NCBI GenBank assembly: GCA_963920635.1
Contig: OY987302.1
Location: 38,133,500-38,197,499 of the forward strand
Source of the DNA: Pseudeuparius sepicola
Taxonomy: Eukaryota > Arthropoda > Insecta > Coleoptera > Anthribidae
Length of the DNA: 64,000 nucleotides
Reading direction: 5' to 3'
Below are positions 33,540 through 44,758 of this stretch, piece by piece. The position numbers and the translations under genes are program-made. The stretch's first letter is position 1, and each line of letters begins with the position of its first letter. Below the pieces are notes generated by a model. The model was not told the origin of the DNA, searched no databases, and saw nothing but the letters and a program-made list of their open reading frames with translations.

Positions 33540-34958
33540 TTACGCCTGAAATGGGATTGAAATACCAGTGTTAGTGTTGCGTATTTTTAATTTTTTGTAC
33601 AAGTTCTCAGATATTAAATTGGGCTGTGAACAACTGTCGAGAAATGTTCTACAAATTATAGGTGGATTGTCCTTATTATATACGTTTACCAAAGCGGTTG
33701 ATAAAAGTATGTAAGTGTTTGAGTTATTTTGACATACGTTTGTTATTATTGTAACATTTTGAGAATCTTGATCTGTACGTTCGCTTTCCTGATTAGAATT
33801 ATTATTTCGAATGTTCGTAGTATCACTTATATTACCAGGAGAAGTTCTATTTGTATTATTCGATTCATTATTGGTTTGAGATATTGTCATTCCATGTAAA
33901 AAGGTACTATGCTTCCTGTTGCATTTTTTACAACCACTTGATCTGCAAACATAGGGTGTATGACCCGGTCTTAAGCAATTTGTACAAAAGTTCATTCTTT
34001 TTGCTTCTTTGTATCTATCATTTACCGATAAATTTTTGAATTGATCGCAAAAATATAAATAATGTGACTTTTTACATAGAGGACATTGTGGACCAACCTT
34101 TTCTGTAGTGTGAAACGTCTTCAATTCACCTTTCTTGGCTGAGACAATATTTGTATCGAGCAATTCCCAAAACACGCATTTTTGGTTTAAAAATGTAGTT
34201 AAATCTGAGGTTTTTATATTAGTTTTATCTTTAGAAAACGCTTCCCATTCAGTTCTTAATTTTAGGTCCATTTTTGAAGTTAGAAGACAAATTAATGGGG
34301 TGTCCCATTCACTAACATTTTCTCCCAAGTTTTCTGACGATCGGTAGTGTTTGAAAAATGTGTCAATTAAATTTCTTAATGAGGTATGTAAATTAGATTT
34401 TACTACGGGTAAATCAAAAAGAATCGCTTTCATGTGTGTGTTTATTATTGCTTTTTTGTTTTCATACCTTTCGCGTAATAGTTGAATTGCCAAATTATAA
34501 TTATCGTATGTAATTTTAATAGAGCTAATTACCTTTAAAGCATCACCTTTTAGTGCTCCGTTTAAATAATGAAACTTTTGTACGTTGTCTAAATCAGGAT
34601 TATCATGAATTAAAGATTTAAATGTGTCAAAGAATTGTGACCATTCGCCATAACCTCCGTGATATTCGTTTATTTTAATTTCGGGTAATTTTATATTTAA
34701 TTTCGGCTTACAGGGGTTATTCAAGCTACCAGTAGTAAAAGATGAGTTTGAACTAACTTGATCGGTGATATTTCTTGCATCAATTAAACTTTTAGCCATG
34801 GAAATAATGTCAAAGTATTTGGTTTCGAATTCTTCGCGTTCTTTATTGTTGGCTTCATCTTCCCTTTGGCCTAGGTCAACAAGCATGCATTCGTATTCAT
34901 CTTGTACTTTATTATATTCTGACAATATGCTTTGAGCTTCTTCCAACCTTATGCGCAA
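33540..34958 (-). pseudogene. BEL/Pao Gag and start of protease
   Basis: 472 codons. N-terminal coiled region, then LPEIKINEYHGGYGEWSQF and FHYLNGALKGDALKVI (the conserved BEL/Pao gag domain). Cys/His knuckles follow: CPLCKKSHYLYFCDQF and NFCTNCLRPGHTPYVC. Near the end, RTFLDSCSQPNLI carries the protease active site in DSCS form. The frame ends shortly after, so gag is intact and protease is cut. Confidence 0.88.
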
Positions 34959-35216
34959 TTTAGTTATATCAGGTTCGATGTATACGAATGTAGTTAGAAA
35001 ACTGCCAAATCTGGTTAGTCATGCCTTTATTCGGCCACATTGTGTGATTATTTTGGTTATTTGGTCTTTGTTTTCTGGTGGAAACATTGTTGAAAATTAT
35101 TCAAGACAATTATTGAAAAAATATTCCGGAAAATGGAAGGTTTGGGGTTGCGGAAAAGGATTAAATGAGGATGGAAAGGAGTGACCTTTACGAGATATTG
35201 ATCCGTAGGCTGGATA

Positions 35217-35234
35217 TCCGGCTCGAAGGACCAA
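35217..35234 (-). promoter_or_regulatory. BEL/Pao primer-binding site (tRNA-Tyr)
   Basis: TGGTCCTTCGAGCCGGAT on the minus strand, one base after the 5' LTR. Its complement is the acceptor and T-arm end of insect tRNA-Tyr plus CCA. tRNA identity is from memory of the Drosophila gene. Confidence 0.75.
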
Positions 35235-35534
35235 TGTTTGGCTTTTGGAGATTTCAGCAGGTGTTAGGCTTGGCCTCTATTCTTTGCGGCAACGACCGTG
35301 GTTCCTTCGACGTGGAATAGTATTTCCTTTCAACGGGATCGATGTATAATTATTTGGGCGATGAATTACAATTTAAAAATCCTTTATTCAGCAACCGCCT
35401 GACTTTTACAATATTTTTTATATATTGACAATTATTATTATTTTTCTGACATTTTTATACAACAATTCAGGTACAATGTTTGTTGCCTTCTAGTAGACTT
35501 GATTTTAGAAAATATTTTAAAGGATGACCGAACA
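35235..35534 (-). repeat. BEL/Pao 5' LTR
   Basis: 300 bp, near-identical to 30543-30840, ending at the GGTTA duplication (35535-35539). Confidence 0.92.
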
Positions 35535-35539
35535 GGTTA

Positions 35540-36068
35540 GGATTTAAAATGTTTCTCCTTTCTAGGTATTCGCACATCTGATTAGCCATGCACCTCTCTA
35601 TTATTTTTGAGAGTATCGGAAGAAGGGATATTGGTCTGTAATTTGTGGGATTCTTAGAGTCACCTTTTTTGTGTATTGGTGATACAACTGCTAGTTTTAA
35701 CACCATCGGAAAAGTGTTATATTTAAAAAAAATTAATTAGCTTAGTAAGAGGAAAAATTATGATATTCTTTATTACTTTAATGAGTTTTGTTGTTAGACC
35801 ATAAACATCTTTGCTGTTTTTATTTTTTAGATTATTGATGCATTCCCTTATCTCATTGAGAGTAGCTTCCTTGAAACAAAATTTATCACTTTTTAAAGTT
35901 ATAGATTATAGTTCCTTAAGGGATTAATGTTATTTTGTTGGAGCTTTTTTTGCAAATCTTTGGCAATATTAACAAAAAAGTCATTAAATGCCTCGGCTGA
36001 TATTTCAGGGGATTGCGCCTCATGACGAGTCTTTTTACCGCAGTTTTGATTTATGATATCCCGCATGT
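35540..36068 (-). pseudogene. LINE ORF2, RT domain beginning
   Basis: FNDFFVNIAKDLQKKL near 36000, then broken frames, then LAVVSPIHKKGDSKNPTNYR, PISLLPILSKIIERCM and NPNLFG, cut by the BEL/Pao LTR in the codon region before the next RT motif. Together with 30141-30537 and 28720-29413 it makes up one decayed ORF2. Confidence 0.85.
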
Positions 36069-36135
36069 ATAAGTACCAGTACATGGGTATTTATTTACGT
36101 AAGATTTCACCGGGTTCATATTGTTAATTTTCGTC
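36069..36135 (+). repeat. Unclassified repeat, copy A, right part
   Basis: AAGTACCAGTACATGGGTAT matches 37649-37710, and continues the repeat begun at 28280-28512. Confidence 0.7.
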
Positions 36136-36716
36136 CTAGCAAATAATAAATGGTAAGTACAAAAGTACTAGGAAATTTCCTGCTAGTCTAATGGGATTAT
36201 CAGGGGTGGCATTATACCTACAGGTTGTTGTCAAAATATTAACCAAACTTATGTTTTTTTTTTACAAGGAACACCCTATATATTTTTACATTTTCTAAAA
36301 TCTACTCGTTATTAAAATTTATACCATTATCTTATAACGTTTATCAAATATTGGCATTTTCAAATTTTATACTATATATTTATATTTAACGTGAATTTGT
36401 GGATAATGTGATGAAGATAGGCGATTGATGCAATAACAAAAAAATGGTTTGACTTGCAGGAAAATTTCTTACAACTTTTGTGTTTACCATGCTAGGGCAA
36501 AAAATAACAAAATTAGGGGGATGAAATCTTACGTGAATTCATGAAGGGGACGTAAGGGTAACATAAGAACTAGTTGCAATCACACTTTTTTCTGCAATTT
36601 TTGAAATAAAAATTTTAAAATTTCAGGTAACTAATGCGAAAATATCCACCTTTGAAACTACTTCTGGTTTAAGTGACATTAATTTTTCTAATAATATGAT
36701 TTATACTGCCGCAGTA
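36136..36716. other. No recognised gene
   Basis: AT-rich intron sequence with an ACACCCTATA phrase near 36282 that may be an eroded MITE end. Confidence 0.4.
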
Positions 36717-37040
36717 GCGATGTTCGTAGCATCGCCGAATTATTTGGACTCCACATTGTTCTGCCCTCGGTCAAGGCAGATGCATGCACATGTCTTTATA
36801 GAAAAACACTCCTGATGGCCAAGAGCGCTGGACAAATTGTGGATTCACAGTATTGCTCCTTATCAGCTTTTATAGTACTTGAGCTAATGCTATCCTAGTT
36901 CTATCGGGCCTAGGCGCAAATGGCAAAGAAAACAAAATAATAGTAGTTGCTCCCCTCCCCCGCACAAGCATTCAGTTGCTTCTGGGGTACTCCTAGTTTG
37001 TTAGTATTGTGAGGGTGAGAATTATTGTTATTATTATATT
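36717..37040 (-). repeat. Dispersed repeat family with AAT tail, copy 1
   Basis: About 320 bp; GTTGCTTCTGGGGTACTCCTAG, CCAAGAGCGCTGGACAAATT and a terminal TTATTGTTATTATTA tail. Other copies: 43466-43760 (plus) and 47345-47445 (plus, truncated). The simple-repeat tail suggests a retrotransposed unit such as a SINE or LINE 3' end, but I find no Pol III boxes. Confidence 0.7.
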
Positions 37041-37207
37041 AGCTTTCCCCCAATCATTTCTGCTACCGTTCTATTGCGAACTTTAGACAGTATTCTTGGG
37101 CAGAAAGGAAGGAACCATCTCTTGAGAGAACTGACGACAGTGTTGCCAAGAGCTCGGACCAATCACAGAGCAACAGCCAGCAGAATTCATTGGAGAAGGG
37201 GAATTAT

Positions 37208-37720
37208 TATGACATGACTCAAATGTGCACACAACTGTTTGAGATTAGTGGCATTATTCGCGGATTTTGGCTTTTTTTTAATAATAATAATATATATATT
37301 ACAATATACAGGGTATATTATACAGTTTATTCGCAATGTAACATCAGCGTCCGAGACGGAGAGTTCACCTAAACACATGTTGTGTTTGTTGCGTTCTTCT
37401 TCACCGTCTCGTCCGAGTACTTTGTCCATTTTTTTTCTTTTTTATGGTGGGTATAAGCGAAAAACAGAGAACGCAATACTTGACAATAATTAAACCAAAT
37501 TACCGAATATTGGGGGATGATGAAGGTTACGGCCAATGCTTATCAGTGTGAATAAATGTTCATCGGCCTAGATCTCAGGAAAGCATGTTCAATTTAAAGC
37601 GACATTTACTCATAAAATCATGGGACCTTTGTTTTGTATTTTCGTTTAAGTACCAGTACAGGGGTATTTATTTACGTAAGGTTTTGCCCTGTTCATTTTG
37701 TTTACCAAAATACGACAATA
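37208..37720 (+). repeat. Unclassified repeat, copy B
   Basis: 37208-37279 and 37517-37720 match copy A, separated by a 240-bp insert that begins with a T8(AAT)n run and carries an ACAGGGTATATTATACAG end. Copies A and B are in the same orientation about 9 kb apart. Confidence 0.7.
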
Positions 37721-38710
37721 TCCAGAAATTTTTTGTGTTAAAGAAATTATACATTTTTTTGTTACAATGGACAAATGGAAAGTGAGCACTATGGAAGGCT
37801 GGGCAGAAACGGCGCCAAATTAAAAATTCAAATCTGTCTAACAGGTGGCCCAAGTACAAAGTATAAATATTATATTATAAAGATGATAGATGAAATAAAT
37901 TGTCAAGGTAACAATTATGTTATTAATTTTTTTATATTTTTAAAGTCAATTTGTAATTATGTTATTATTATTTTTATATTTTTAAAGTTAATTTGGATGA
38001 GAAATTTTGTGTTGGAAGGCGAAAAAGTTGAAAAATTGTTTCGAATGGCCAGAGCCGAAATGTTAAGACCTCACTGTTTATCATCATAGAACGAACATTC
38101 TATGTAAAGAGATGAAATATCTGTTCAGATTATCCTGTAGCTACATATTTAATCAATTTGTGTTGTTTTCTATCTCCTTTCTGATCTTAATATCCTCCAG
38201 AAAGACAAGTCTGTTAAAAAATTTGGAGTCTATTTTAAGAATATATTTTCAATTTTATGTTTGGATATGCGAAGATGTTCACCAAAATCATAATTCTCTC
38301 TACATAATTGCTCCTTTATACAGGTTCGGAGGTGCTAGAAACAAAGGCTGTAAATTTAATATTGTAGGGGATCTTCTGAGAACAAAAAAACGTTGATCAA
38401 GACGTCATACCTAGTTGACATTCTTTCTTTGTTGAATTTTTGCCTCAAACAAAACTTATATTCTTGTAAAATTCATTAACATACAGGCTGTTCCATTTAA
38501 AAAAAAGTAAGTTTGGTTTGTATGGCTTTTACGGAACACTCTGTATAAATTTCAACATGACCATGGCAAATCCCACCAAAAATATATGACAATATCAGGC
38601 CCTGTATACAGGTTGGCTTATATAAGGGGTTCACTCAAAATATCTCTGCTGTTTTTTGACACAAAAATTGGTGGCAGATGCGAACGATAGCTCTTTCAGG
38701 CAGTCTTCTT
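37721..38710. other. No recognised gene
   Basis: AT-rich. A local duplication of about 50 bp (TTTTTATATTTTTAAAGT) lies at 37905-37995. A 94-codon frame at 38112-38396 has no family I can name. A GGCTGTTCCATTTAAAAAAAA phrase near 38487 is another MITE-like end. Confidence 0.4.
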
Positions 38711-38945
38711 TTGTCACTAGGGCTTCCAAGTCCCGGGACCAGAAAGCCATTCGGGACTTCGGGGCCAAATTAAGAAGTCCCGGGACTGGTCCCGGTGGTC
38801 CCGAAAAAAAAGAATTAAAAAAAAATTTTTCTTTATTAAAAAATAAAAACATTCAAAATACTATTTTATTCATCTTGATTAAAAAAAAATATTTTTTTGG
38901 CTCCGCAGAATCCGAATGCATCTCAAATCTTAGCAATAATTTTAC
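38711..38945. repeat. Unclassified repeat with CCCGGGAC motifs
   Basis: TAGGGCTTCCAAGTCCCGGGAC near 38716 and two further CCCGGGAC/GGTCCCG words look like the end of a DNA transposon, possibly hAT, but no matching right end was found. The LINE at 38955 is inserted next to it. Confidence 0.35.
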
Positions 38946-38954
38946 TAATCCTAA
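38946..38954. repeat. LINE target duplication, left
   Basis: TAATCCTAA, repeated at 42040-42048. Confidence 0.88.
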
Positions 38955-39064
38955 CTAATCCGAGCTCGGCTAGCAGATCGAATTTCTCAGGGCGAAACTA
39001 ACTTGACTATCAGATATCGCCAAGGCACTCCTATTATTGTTTCAAAAAACCTGCAAAACGCCTA

Positions 39065-40280
39065 ATTTCACCCAACAATGAATTCCTCATCTACTTCCAG
39101 AATGTCAGAGGCCTCCGCACTAAATCCAATTACCTTTTGAGATCTGTTCCAGGGTGTCATTATGACATTATTGTGCTTGTCGAAACTTGGCTCAATGAAG
39201 CCTACAACGATGCAGAATTGTATATGCAAGACTACAGAATCTATAGACGGGATCCATCTTTGGAAACAAGTCCTTATTCCAGAGATGGCGGCGTACTGAT
39301 TGCGGTTCGCAGGACCATCAAAAGTAGACGGCCTCCTGTTGAAGACAACATTGAGGATGTTTTTGTAATCATTGAGGCAGGAAAGGAAACCCTTATACTG
39401 GCTGGCGTATATTTTCCACCTCGCTCTCCGACTACTGCCTATGTTTCATTCAGTGAAAGTATCGACAGGCTGTCTGAAACTTACCCGCAGGCAATGATCG
39501 GAATCTTGGGAGATTTTAATTTACCCGATGCTCTGTGGATAAACGATAACCTGAGCTCAGTTGCTACACCCGTGCCCCTGCAACTCCTGCTGAGGCAGAT
39601 TCATTGCTACTGGTCTCTGGGCTGTGTGCTTTTCACAACTTATTTCAGCTAAATGCTATTACCAACACTTCAAACTCAATTCTCTATCTTGTACTTTTTC
39701 ATGAAAATCGGTTTTTGGTGCTAACGATTGTATTGTGCCTCAGGATGGCTACCACCCGCCTCTGGACATTACAGTGCGTTTTGTTTCGGACAATAACAAC
39801 AGTTCTTCTCTTCGTGATGGCTACTACAGAGATTTTAAATCGGCTGATTATAGTTTGTTAAACGACTACTTGGGAGCCATAGGCTGGGATGCTCTGTTCG
39901 CGGATGTCGGTCTGAACGACATGGTTGATATCTTTTACAATCTTATTTATTCAGCAATAGAAATATATGTTCCCCTTAAACGAATCCCCTCTGGTAAATT
40001 TCCCAGATGGTACTCACCAAAGCTCAGGCACCACATAATGGAAAAAAAGGAGGCACATAAACGCTACAAAACTTCGGGTCTTCAGTCCGATTATCGTGAA
40101 TTCTCTCATCTGCGCTCGATTTGCAAAAGATTATTGGTTGAGTCCAACGATACTTTTATAGCCCTCACTGAAAACTCCCTGACCACCAACCCTAAACAAT
40201 TTTGGAACTATGTTAACTCCAAAAGAAAGAGTAGCGATATTCCGTGCAAGTTTTACTATGATGGAAAAAGCAGGAAATAG
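39065..40280 (+). pseudogene. LINE endonuclease and linker region (frameshifted)
   Basis: EN motifs: FLIYFQNVRGLRTKSNYLL, VETWLNEAY, DGGVLIAVRR and IGILGDFNLPDALW. The frame changes near 39600, again near 39720 and a stop near 40278 precedes the RT frame, so at least three frameshifts separate EN from RT. The linker contains FPRWYSPKLRHHIMEKK and NPKQFWNYVNSKRK, both usual in this group. A start codon is not obvious. Confidence 0.88.
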
Positions 40281-40285
40281 CTAAC

Positions 40286-41839
40286 ATGTTTGCCGAGAAT
40301 TTCTCTAAAATCTATACCTCTAAGCCCTGTTCACATCACTCGCAACCAATCTCAGATGTCTACTCCCACCTCAATTCCTTGGATGCTAACAAAGGACCAG
40401 GGCCTGATGGTCTACCCCCACTATTGCTCAAGCATCGCAGTTTCGTGCTGGCCCGTCTCTTACACATTATTTTTAATTCATCTCTTACTAAAGGAACTTT
40501 TCCGGATTTCTGGAAGCTGAGCTACTTAACGCCTATACATAAATCGGGGAAGAAGGATTTGATAGCAAATTATCGGCCAATTAGTATCTTGAGTGCTATC
40601 TCTAAGGTTTTTGAACTTATACTAACCAAATATTTAACTTCAGTACTGAGCCCATACGTTATCTCAGAGCAGTTTGGCTTTCAGACTGGTAGAAACGCTG
40701 AGCTTAACCTGTTAACATATGTCGACTTTGTCTCGGATGCCTTGGAGAGGGGCTCTCCGGTGCACTCAATCTACACGGACTTCTCCAAGGCTTTCGATAG
40801 GGTTAACCATGCTGTTTTGGTATCCAAGCTGCGGGACATGGGTGTTGGTGGTACTTTTCTTTCCTGGATAGAGAGCTATTTAACGGATCGTTCTCAAATT
40901 GTTAGATTCAACAAATTTATGTCCAGAGATATACATGTCCCCTCAGGAGTACCCCAGGGGTCCCATCTGGGACCTCTGCTCTTCAATTTGTTTATTAATG
41001 ACCTAGGATCGCACCTTGAACACAGTCACTTTCTCCTCTTTGCGGATGACTTGAAGCTATACATGGAGATTTCCTCATCTAGTGACTGTTTAAAACTTCA
41101 GTCTGATTTAAATCAATTAGTGGCTTGGTGTACCCGGAATGGCATGGAGCTGAATGCCTCCAAGTGTCACTCTGTCACCTTTCATAAGTCAAGGGCAGCT
41201 TTCGAACAGCCTTACTTGATCGGAAACACTACTCTTTCTAATGTTCCAGAAATAAAAGATTTGGGCGTTGGTATGGACTCTAGACTTACCTTCATACCCC
41301 ACATCCAGGGCACTTTATCAAAGTCTTTGCAGCTCCTCGGATTTATAAAACGTACTACCCGCGAATTCACTAATGTTAAGCTCCTATATTGCTCATTGGT
41401 GAGAACCCATCTCGAATACGCTTCTTGTGTCTGGAATCCTTGTTATAACATACACATTCAGAATATAGAAAAAGTTCAGCATAAATTCTTAAAATACATA
41501 GCTTTCAAACTTAACTCACCACAATTGACATATCCCCAATTAGAACATAACATTCAAAGTAGAACCCTCAAGGAACGTCGGGATCTAAGAGATCTAAAAA
41601 TGCTTTATAATTTGCTACACAACAGATATACCTGTCCCCATCTGCTGAGCAGGATAGGTTTGCATGTGCCATCAAGGGAGACTCGCCAGACAAACACTTT
41701 CTCGATACCTGTCCATAGGACTAACTACGGTCAAAATAGTTTTCTGACAAGGTCAGGCAGACTTGCCAACGAGCATCCCAGACTTAACTTCTTTTCCAAT
41801 GGCTCGGCCTTCATAAAACAATTGCACACTATTGTTTGA
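40286..41839 (+). CDS. LINE reverse transcriptase, intact 517 codons
   Basis: Unbroken frame from FAENFSKIYTSKP to the stop. RT motifs: NKGPGPDGLPPLLL, NYRPISILSAISKVFE, QFGFQTGRNAELNLLTYV, IYTDFSKAFDRVNH (motif A Asp), SGVPQGSHLGPLLFNLFIND and LLFADDLKLYMEI (FADD box). The C-terminus has HLEYASCVWNPCYN and IEKVQHKFLKY. Expressed alone it would lack its endonuclease, since the upstream frame is broken; not a host gene. Confidence 0.9.
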   Translation: MFAENFSKIYTSKPCSHHSQPISDVYSHLNSLDANKGPGPDGLPPLLLKHRSFVLARLLHIIFNSSLTKGTFPDFWKLSYLTPIHKSGKKDLIANYRPISILSAISKVFELILTKYLTSVLSPYVISEQFGFQTGRNAELNLLTYVDFVSDALERGSPVHSIYTDFSKAFDRVNHAVLVSKLRDMGVGGTFLSWIESYLTDRSQIVRFNKFMSRDIHVPSGVPQGSHLGPLLFNLFINDLGSHLEHSHFLLFADDLKLYMEISSSSDCLKLQSDLNQLVAWCTRNGMELNASKCHSVTFHKSRAAFEQPYLIGNTTLSNVPEIKDLGVGMDSRLTFIPHIQGTLSKSLQLLGFIKRTTREFTNVKLLYCSLVRTHLEYASCVWNPCYNIHIQNIEKVQHKFLKYIAFKLNSPQLTYPQLEHNIQSRTLKERRDLRDLKMLYNLLHNRYTCPHLLSRIGLHVPSRETRQTNTFSIPVHRTNYGQNSFLTRSGRLANEHPRLNFFSNGSAFIKQLHTIV

Positions 41840-42039
41840 AAACCTTGTATACACTCGCGGGATACCTACATCATTTTACAGTACTTGCATTTATTTATAA
41901 TTTCCTGCATTCATATATGCACTGTAAAAGCTGTGTTTGAACAATTTAGATATAAGATTACCTGTTACTATATTTGCTAAGTTGCTTCATGTACCCCTAC
42001 ATTATGAAATTGGGCAATGCCCGTTAATAAATAAATAAA

Positions 42040-42048
42040 TAATCCTAA
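42040..42048. repeat. LINE target duplication, right
   Basis: TAATCCTAA, identical to 38946-38954. Confidence 0.88.
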
Positions 42049-42086
42049 AATAAAATAGAGAAAATAGCAATTTTTTCAAAGGACGT

Positions 42087-42345
42087 CCCGCGGCAATAAT
42101 AAAAGTTTCATGTTATTAGTCTCTGAATCGATTCCGTGCATGAAACCCGGCAACGGCGGCAACGCCGCTGGCATTGCTTTCCCATTTCGCGTCCCGCGCC
42201 GCCCCCTCCCCCGCGGTCCCGCGGCCATAATAAAAGTTTTATGTTAGTCTCCGAACTGGTTCCGTGCGCGAAACCCGGCAACGGCGGCAACGCCGCTGGC
42301 CTTGCTTTACCCTTTCGCGTCCCGCGTTTCTGACATCGCACCCCG
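42087..42345 (+). repeat. GC-rich 131-bp tandem duplication
   Basis: Two copies of a unit starting CCCGCGGCAATAATAAAAG and containing CGGCAACGGCGGCAACGCCG, at 42087 and 42218. It is probably the continuation of the CCCGGGAC-bearing repeat beyond the LINE. Confidence 0.8.
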
Positions 42346-43465
42346 CAAGACAGAGAGAGTAGGAAAGCTTTGGCGCGACTTTGGCATTTTGGCATATTGT
42401 GAAACCACCTGCACGAATTTCCAATAGTCTAAACTGAAACTTTTTATTGTCCGCGCCGTCGTACTTATACTAAAACCGTTGACTGAAAGATCCAGTTTTC
42501 CGGTCAACGCTAAAAGGCTCTGATTATATTGATTGATTACCTTATCACTCCATCCAGTAGGTAGTAACTTTCACCTTTCACCTTCTGCCTTCACAATTCA
42601 CAACAATCACAAATCACAACTCAGCTTTTGAAATTGCACAAGCGACCAGCGGGGAATCCCAGTCCCAGATTGAGCGACGCAGAGCGGGGATTTCGGCAAC
42701 TTCAAAAAAAAATCAATGAAAACTATGGCCAAAAATAAAAAAAATAAAAAATTTTAAACTGCTGCAACTTTTTTTATTTCTAAAGGTACACAAAAATGTT
42801 TAACATAAAAATTGGTGGCAAGAACTGCCAGAATTCAAATATTAAATCAATTCTGAAATATTTGATGACTGAATTTGGGCTCTCTTGGGATCAAAAATTA
42901 AATTATCTGGAACAAATTTTTATAAAGCGAAATATCCCATTTAATTTGATGAGCCACACTTGCAAGTTTGTTCTGTATTTACTATAAAAATTTGAGAAAG
43001 ATTATTAGTCAAATTAGTTATAAATAATCAATTATGGTGTTAAATTAAAGTAGACACAGTAGGCTTTAAAAATTTGATAATAAAGTGGTTTACATGCACT
43101 TAGTCGAATGTTGGATAGCACCGTCGCAATGATAAAGGCCCGCCAGCTGGCGATGCGCAACGTCACTACGTCATCAGAGGAAGGTAACTTTTTGTAGTTG
43201 TTTACGTTTACTTGTCTGGCGATTTTCCTGTTTTAAAGAATGTTTTCTGTGTTTATTGTACGTTGGACTGTTTTTTTTTTTAGTAATATAGGACGTAGAT
43301 TTTTATTAATAAGGCAGTAAAACAGCAGTGATTCAGAATAAAGTGATTTTTTAGTTTATAGGTTCTAGGTTGTGTCTATAGTTTCGGACTTTAAATCATA
43401 CCATGAACGTGTTCCTTTCCCAACTGCAAAGGCGGTCCTAAAGTGTCCGCTTTTCCTTAATTAAT
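42346..43465. other. No recognised gene
   Basis: Includes CAC-rich sequence near 42570-42620 (CACCTTTCACCTTC) and AT-rich DNA. Frames of up to 66 codons look random. Confidence 0.4.
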
Positions 43466-43760
43466 TCTAATAATAATTCTCACCCTCACAATACTCCAAA
43501 CTAGGAGTACCCCAGAAGCAACCACATGATTGTGCGGGGGAGAGGGGCAATTACTATTATTTTGTCTTCGTTGCCATTTGCGGCTAGGGCCGACTTTTTT
43601 GCCAATAGAACTAGGATAGCATAGCAATAGCGTGAACCCACATTTGTCCAGCGCTCTTGGCCATCAGCGGTGTTTTTCTTTAAAGACATATGCATGTCCT
43701 TGCCTCGACATCGGTTCGAACCAAAGTCGATCGAAGGCAGAAAAAATTGCAGTCTAAAAA
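43466..43760 (+). repeat. Dispersed repeat family with AAT tail, copy 2
   Basis: Begins TAATAATTCTCACCCTCACA and is the inverted counterpart of 36717-37040, with GAGTACCCCAGAAGCAACCAC and GTCCAGCGCTCTTGGCCATC. Confidence 0.75.
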
Positions 43761-44758
43761 GTCAGCGCCGGTACGAGCGACGCCACCGCGGCCCGAAATA
43801 AATTAAACATACTTCATATTTTCTATTTAACACAACATTTAGCAGGTACCTAATGGCATAGCAATTATCATAAAAATGACAACTACAAAATTTTACTATT
43901 ACAAAAAATGCTCAGTGAACACCTAGTATTTACACCTACTTTTCACAACAAACAACACCACATTCTTCAATATTTTATCCTTTCAACTTCAGCATTTCAG
44001 CTGCTGCTTGCTTGAAGTAGGTATTTTTATTTTTTAATATTACACATTTTTTTGTGGAGCTGCTGAGTAAACTATTATATTTAGGTAACCTCATGAAAAA
44101 TTCCATTGGGATGTCACTATTATCATAACGCTATCATTGCACAATGAAGCGGCAAGAAAGTGCTAATTCTCATTTTCAATAAAAATTAGTTTGGCACTGC
44201 TCAAGGTTCCTCAAGGTTCAAAATGATGGTATCTACATAGAGAGCAAACTCATATCGCTAGGAGATGGTGCCGCAATAAAGGCAACACAATTTTGTGAAT
44301 TTCAGTTTTAAATCAATCCTAATAGCAAAACAGTGCTAACCTAGGCAAAAATAGAGAGCAGAAGAAACATAAACAATGTATTAATGCGTTTATTTGAATA
44401 CATTTTAAACAGTTCAGAGATAGAACCGTTCGCAGATAGTGGTAGTAGTCCAGTTATATTAGGCCGCAAAAAGCAGCATCTGCTTATTTTAACTTTGGAA
44501 GCAATGTCAAAAAAGTCCCCATCAATATCGCGCTTGCGATATATAATACTTATGGTCAAGGGTCATAAAACTCTTATTTTCTCAAATATCTTGCTCTTCG
44601 TGGTCGTATGACTTTTTGCATTATTACAAGAAATAAAGAACAGGAAATTCTCTACAAAAAAAAGGTTATTTAAGTATTTTTCTTGCAACCATTAAATAAC
44701 ACAATATCTGTCATTTGCGAAGTCAACACCGCAGTGAAATAATCGTCGTCACTTCCAC
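43761..44758. other. No recognised gene
   Basis: AT-rich intronic sequence. Nothing recognised. Confidence 0.4.

Larger units (their letters stand above)
30543..35534 (-). mobile_element. Internally deleted BEL/Pao LTR retrotransposon
   Basis: About 5.0 kb on the minus strand, with two LTRs of about 300 bp that differ at few positions, and a 5-bp duplication GGTTA. The primer-binding site just inside the 5' LTR (35217-35234, minus TGGTCCTTCGAGCCGGAT) is complementary to the 3' end of insect tRNA-Tyr. Gag, protease, RT, RNase H and the integrase C-terminus are present in order, but the zinc-binding and most catalytic part of integrase is deleted. Few LTR differences imply a young insertion. 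Confidence 0.95.
28513..36068 (-). mobile_element. 5'-truncated Jockey-superfamily LINE with two nested insertions
   Basis: Minus-strand LINE whose 3' end (28513-28560, AATAATAATACTTTATTGA) has a polyadenylation signal and AAT-type tail. It starts at about 36068 within the region before RT, so it is 5'-truncated. A BEL/Pao element (30543-35534) and a foldback (29415-30138) are inserted into it. It interrupts repeat copy A. A clear target duplication is not seen. Confidence 0.85.
38955..42039 (+). mobile_element. Jockey-superfamily LINE, 3.1 kb, with target duplication
   Basis: Flanked by TAATCCTAA on both sides, with a TAATAAATAAATAAA tail. Contains an APE-type endonuclease, RT and C-terminal domain, but no ORF1: the endonuclease starts only about 110 bp from the 5' end. 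Either it is 5'-truncated very near the ORF2 start or the family lacks ORF1. Confidence 0.92.

Noticed and set aside
38711..42345. One hAT element hosting the LINE
   Set aside because: The left CCCGGGAC-bearing end has no convincing inverted partner on the right, so the outer element is left unclassified.
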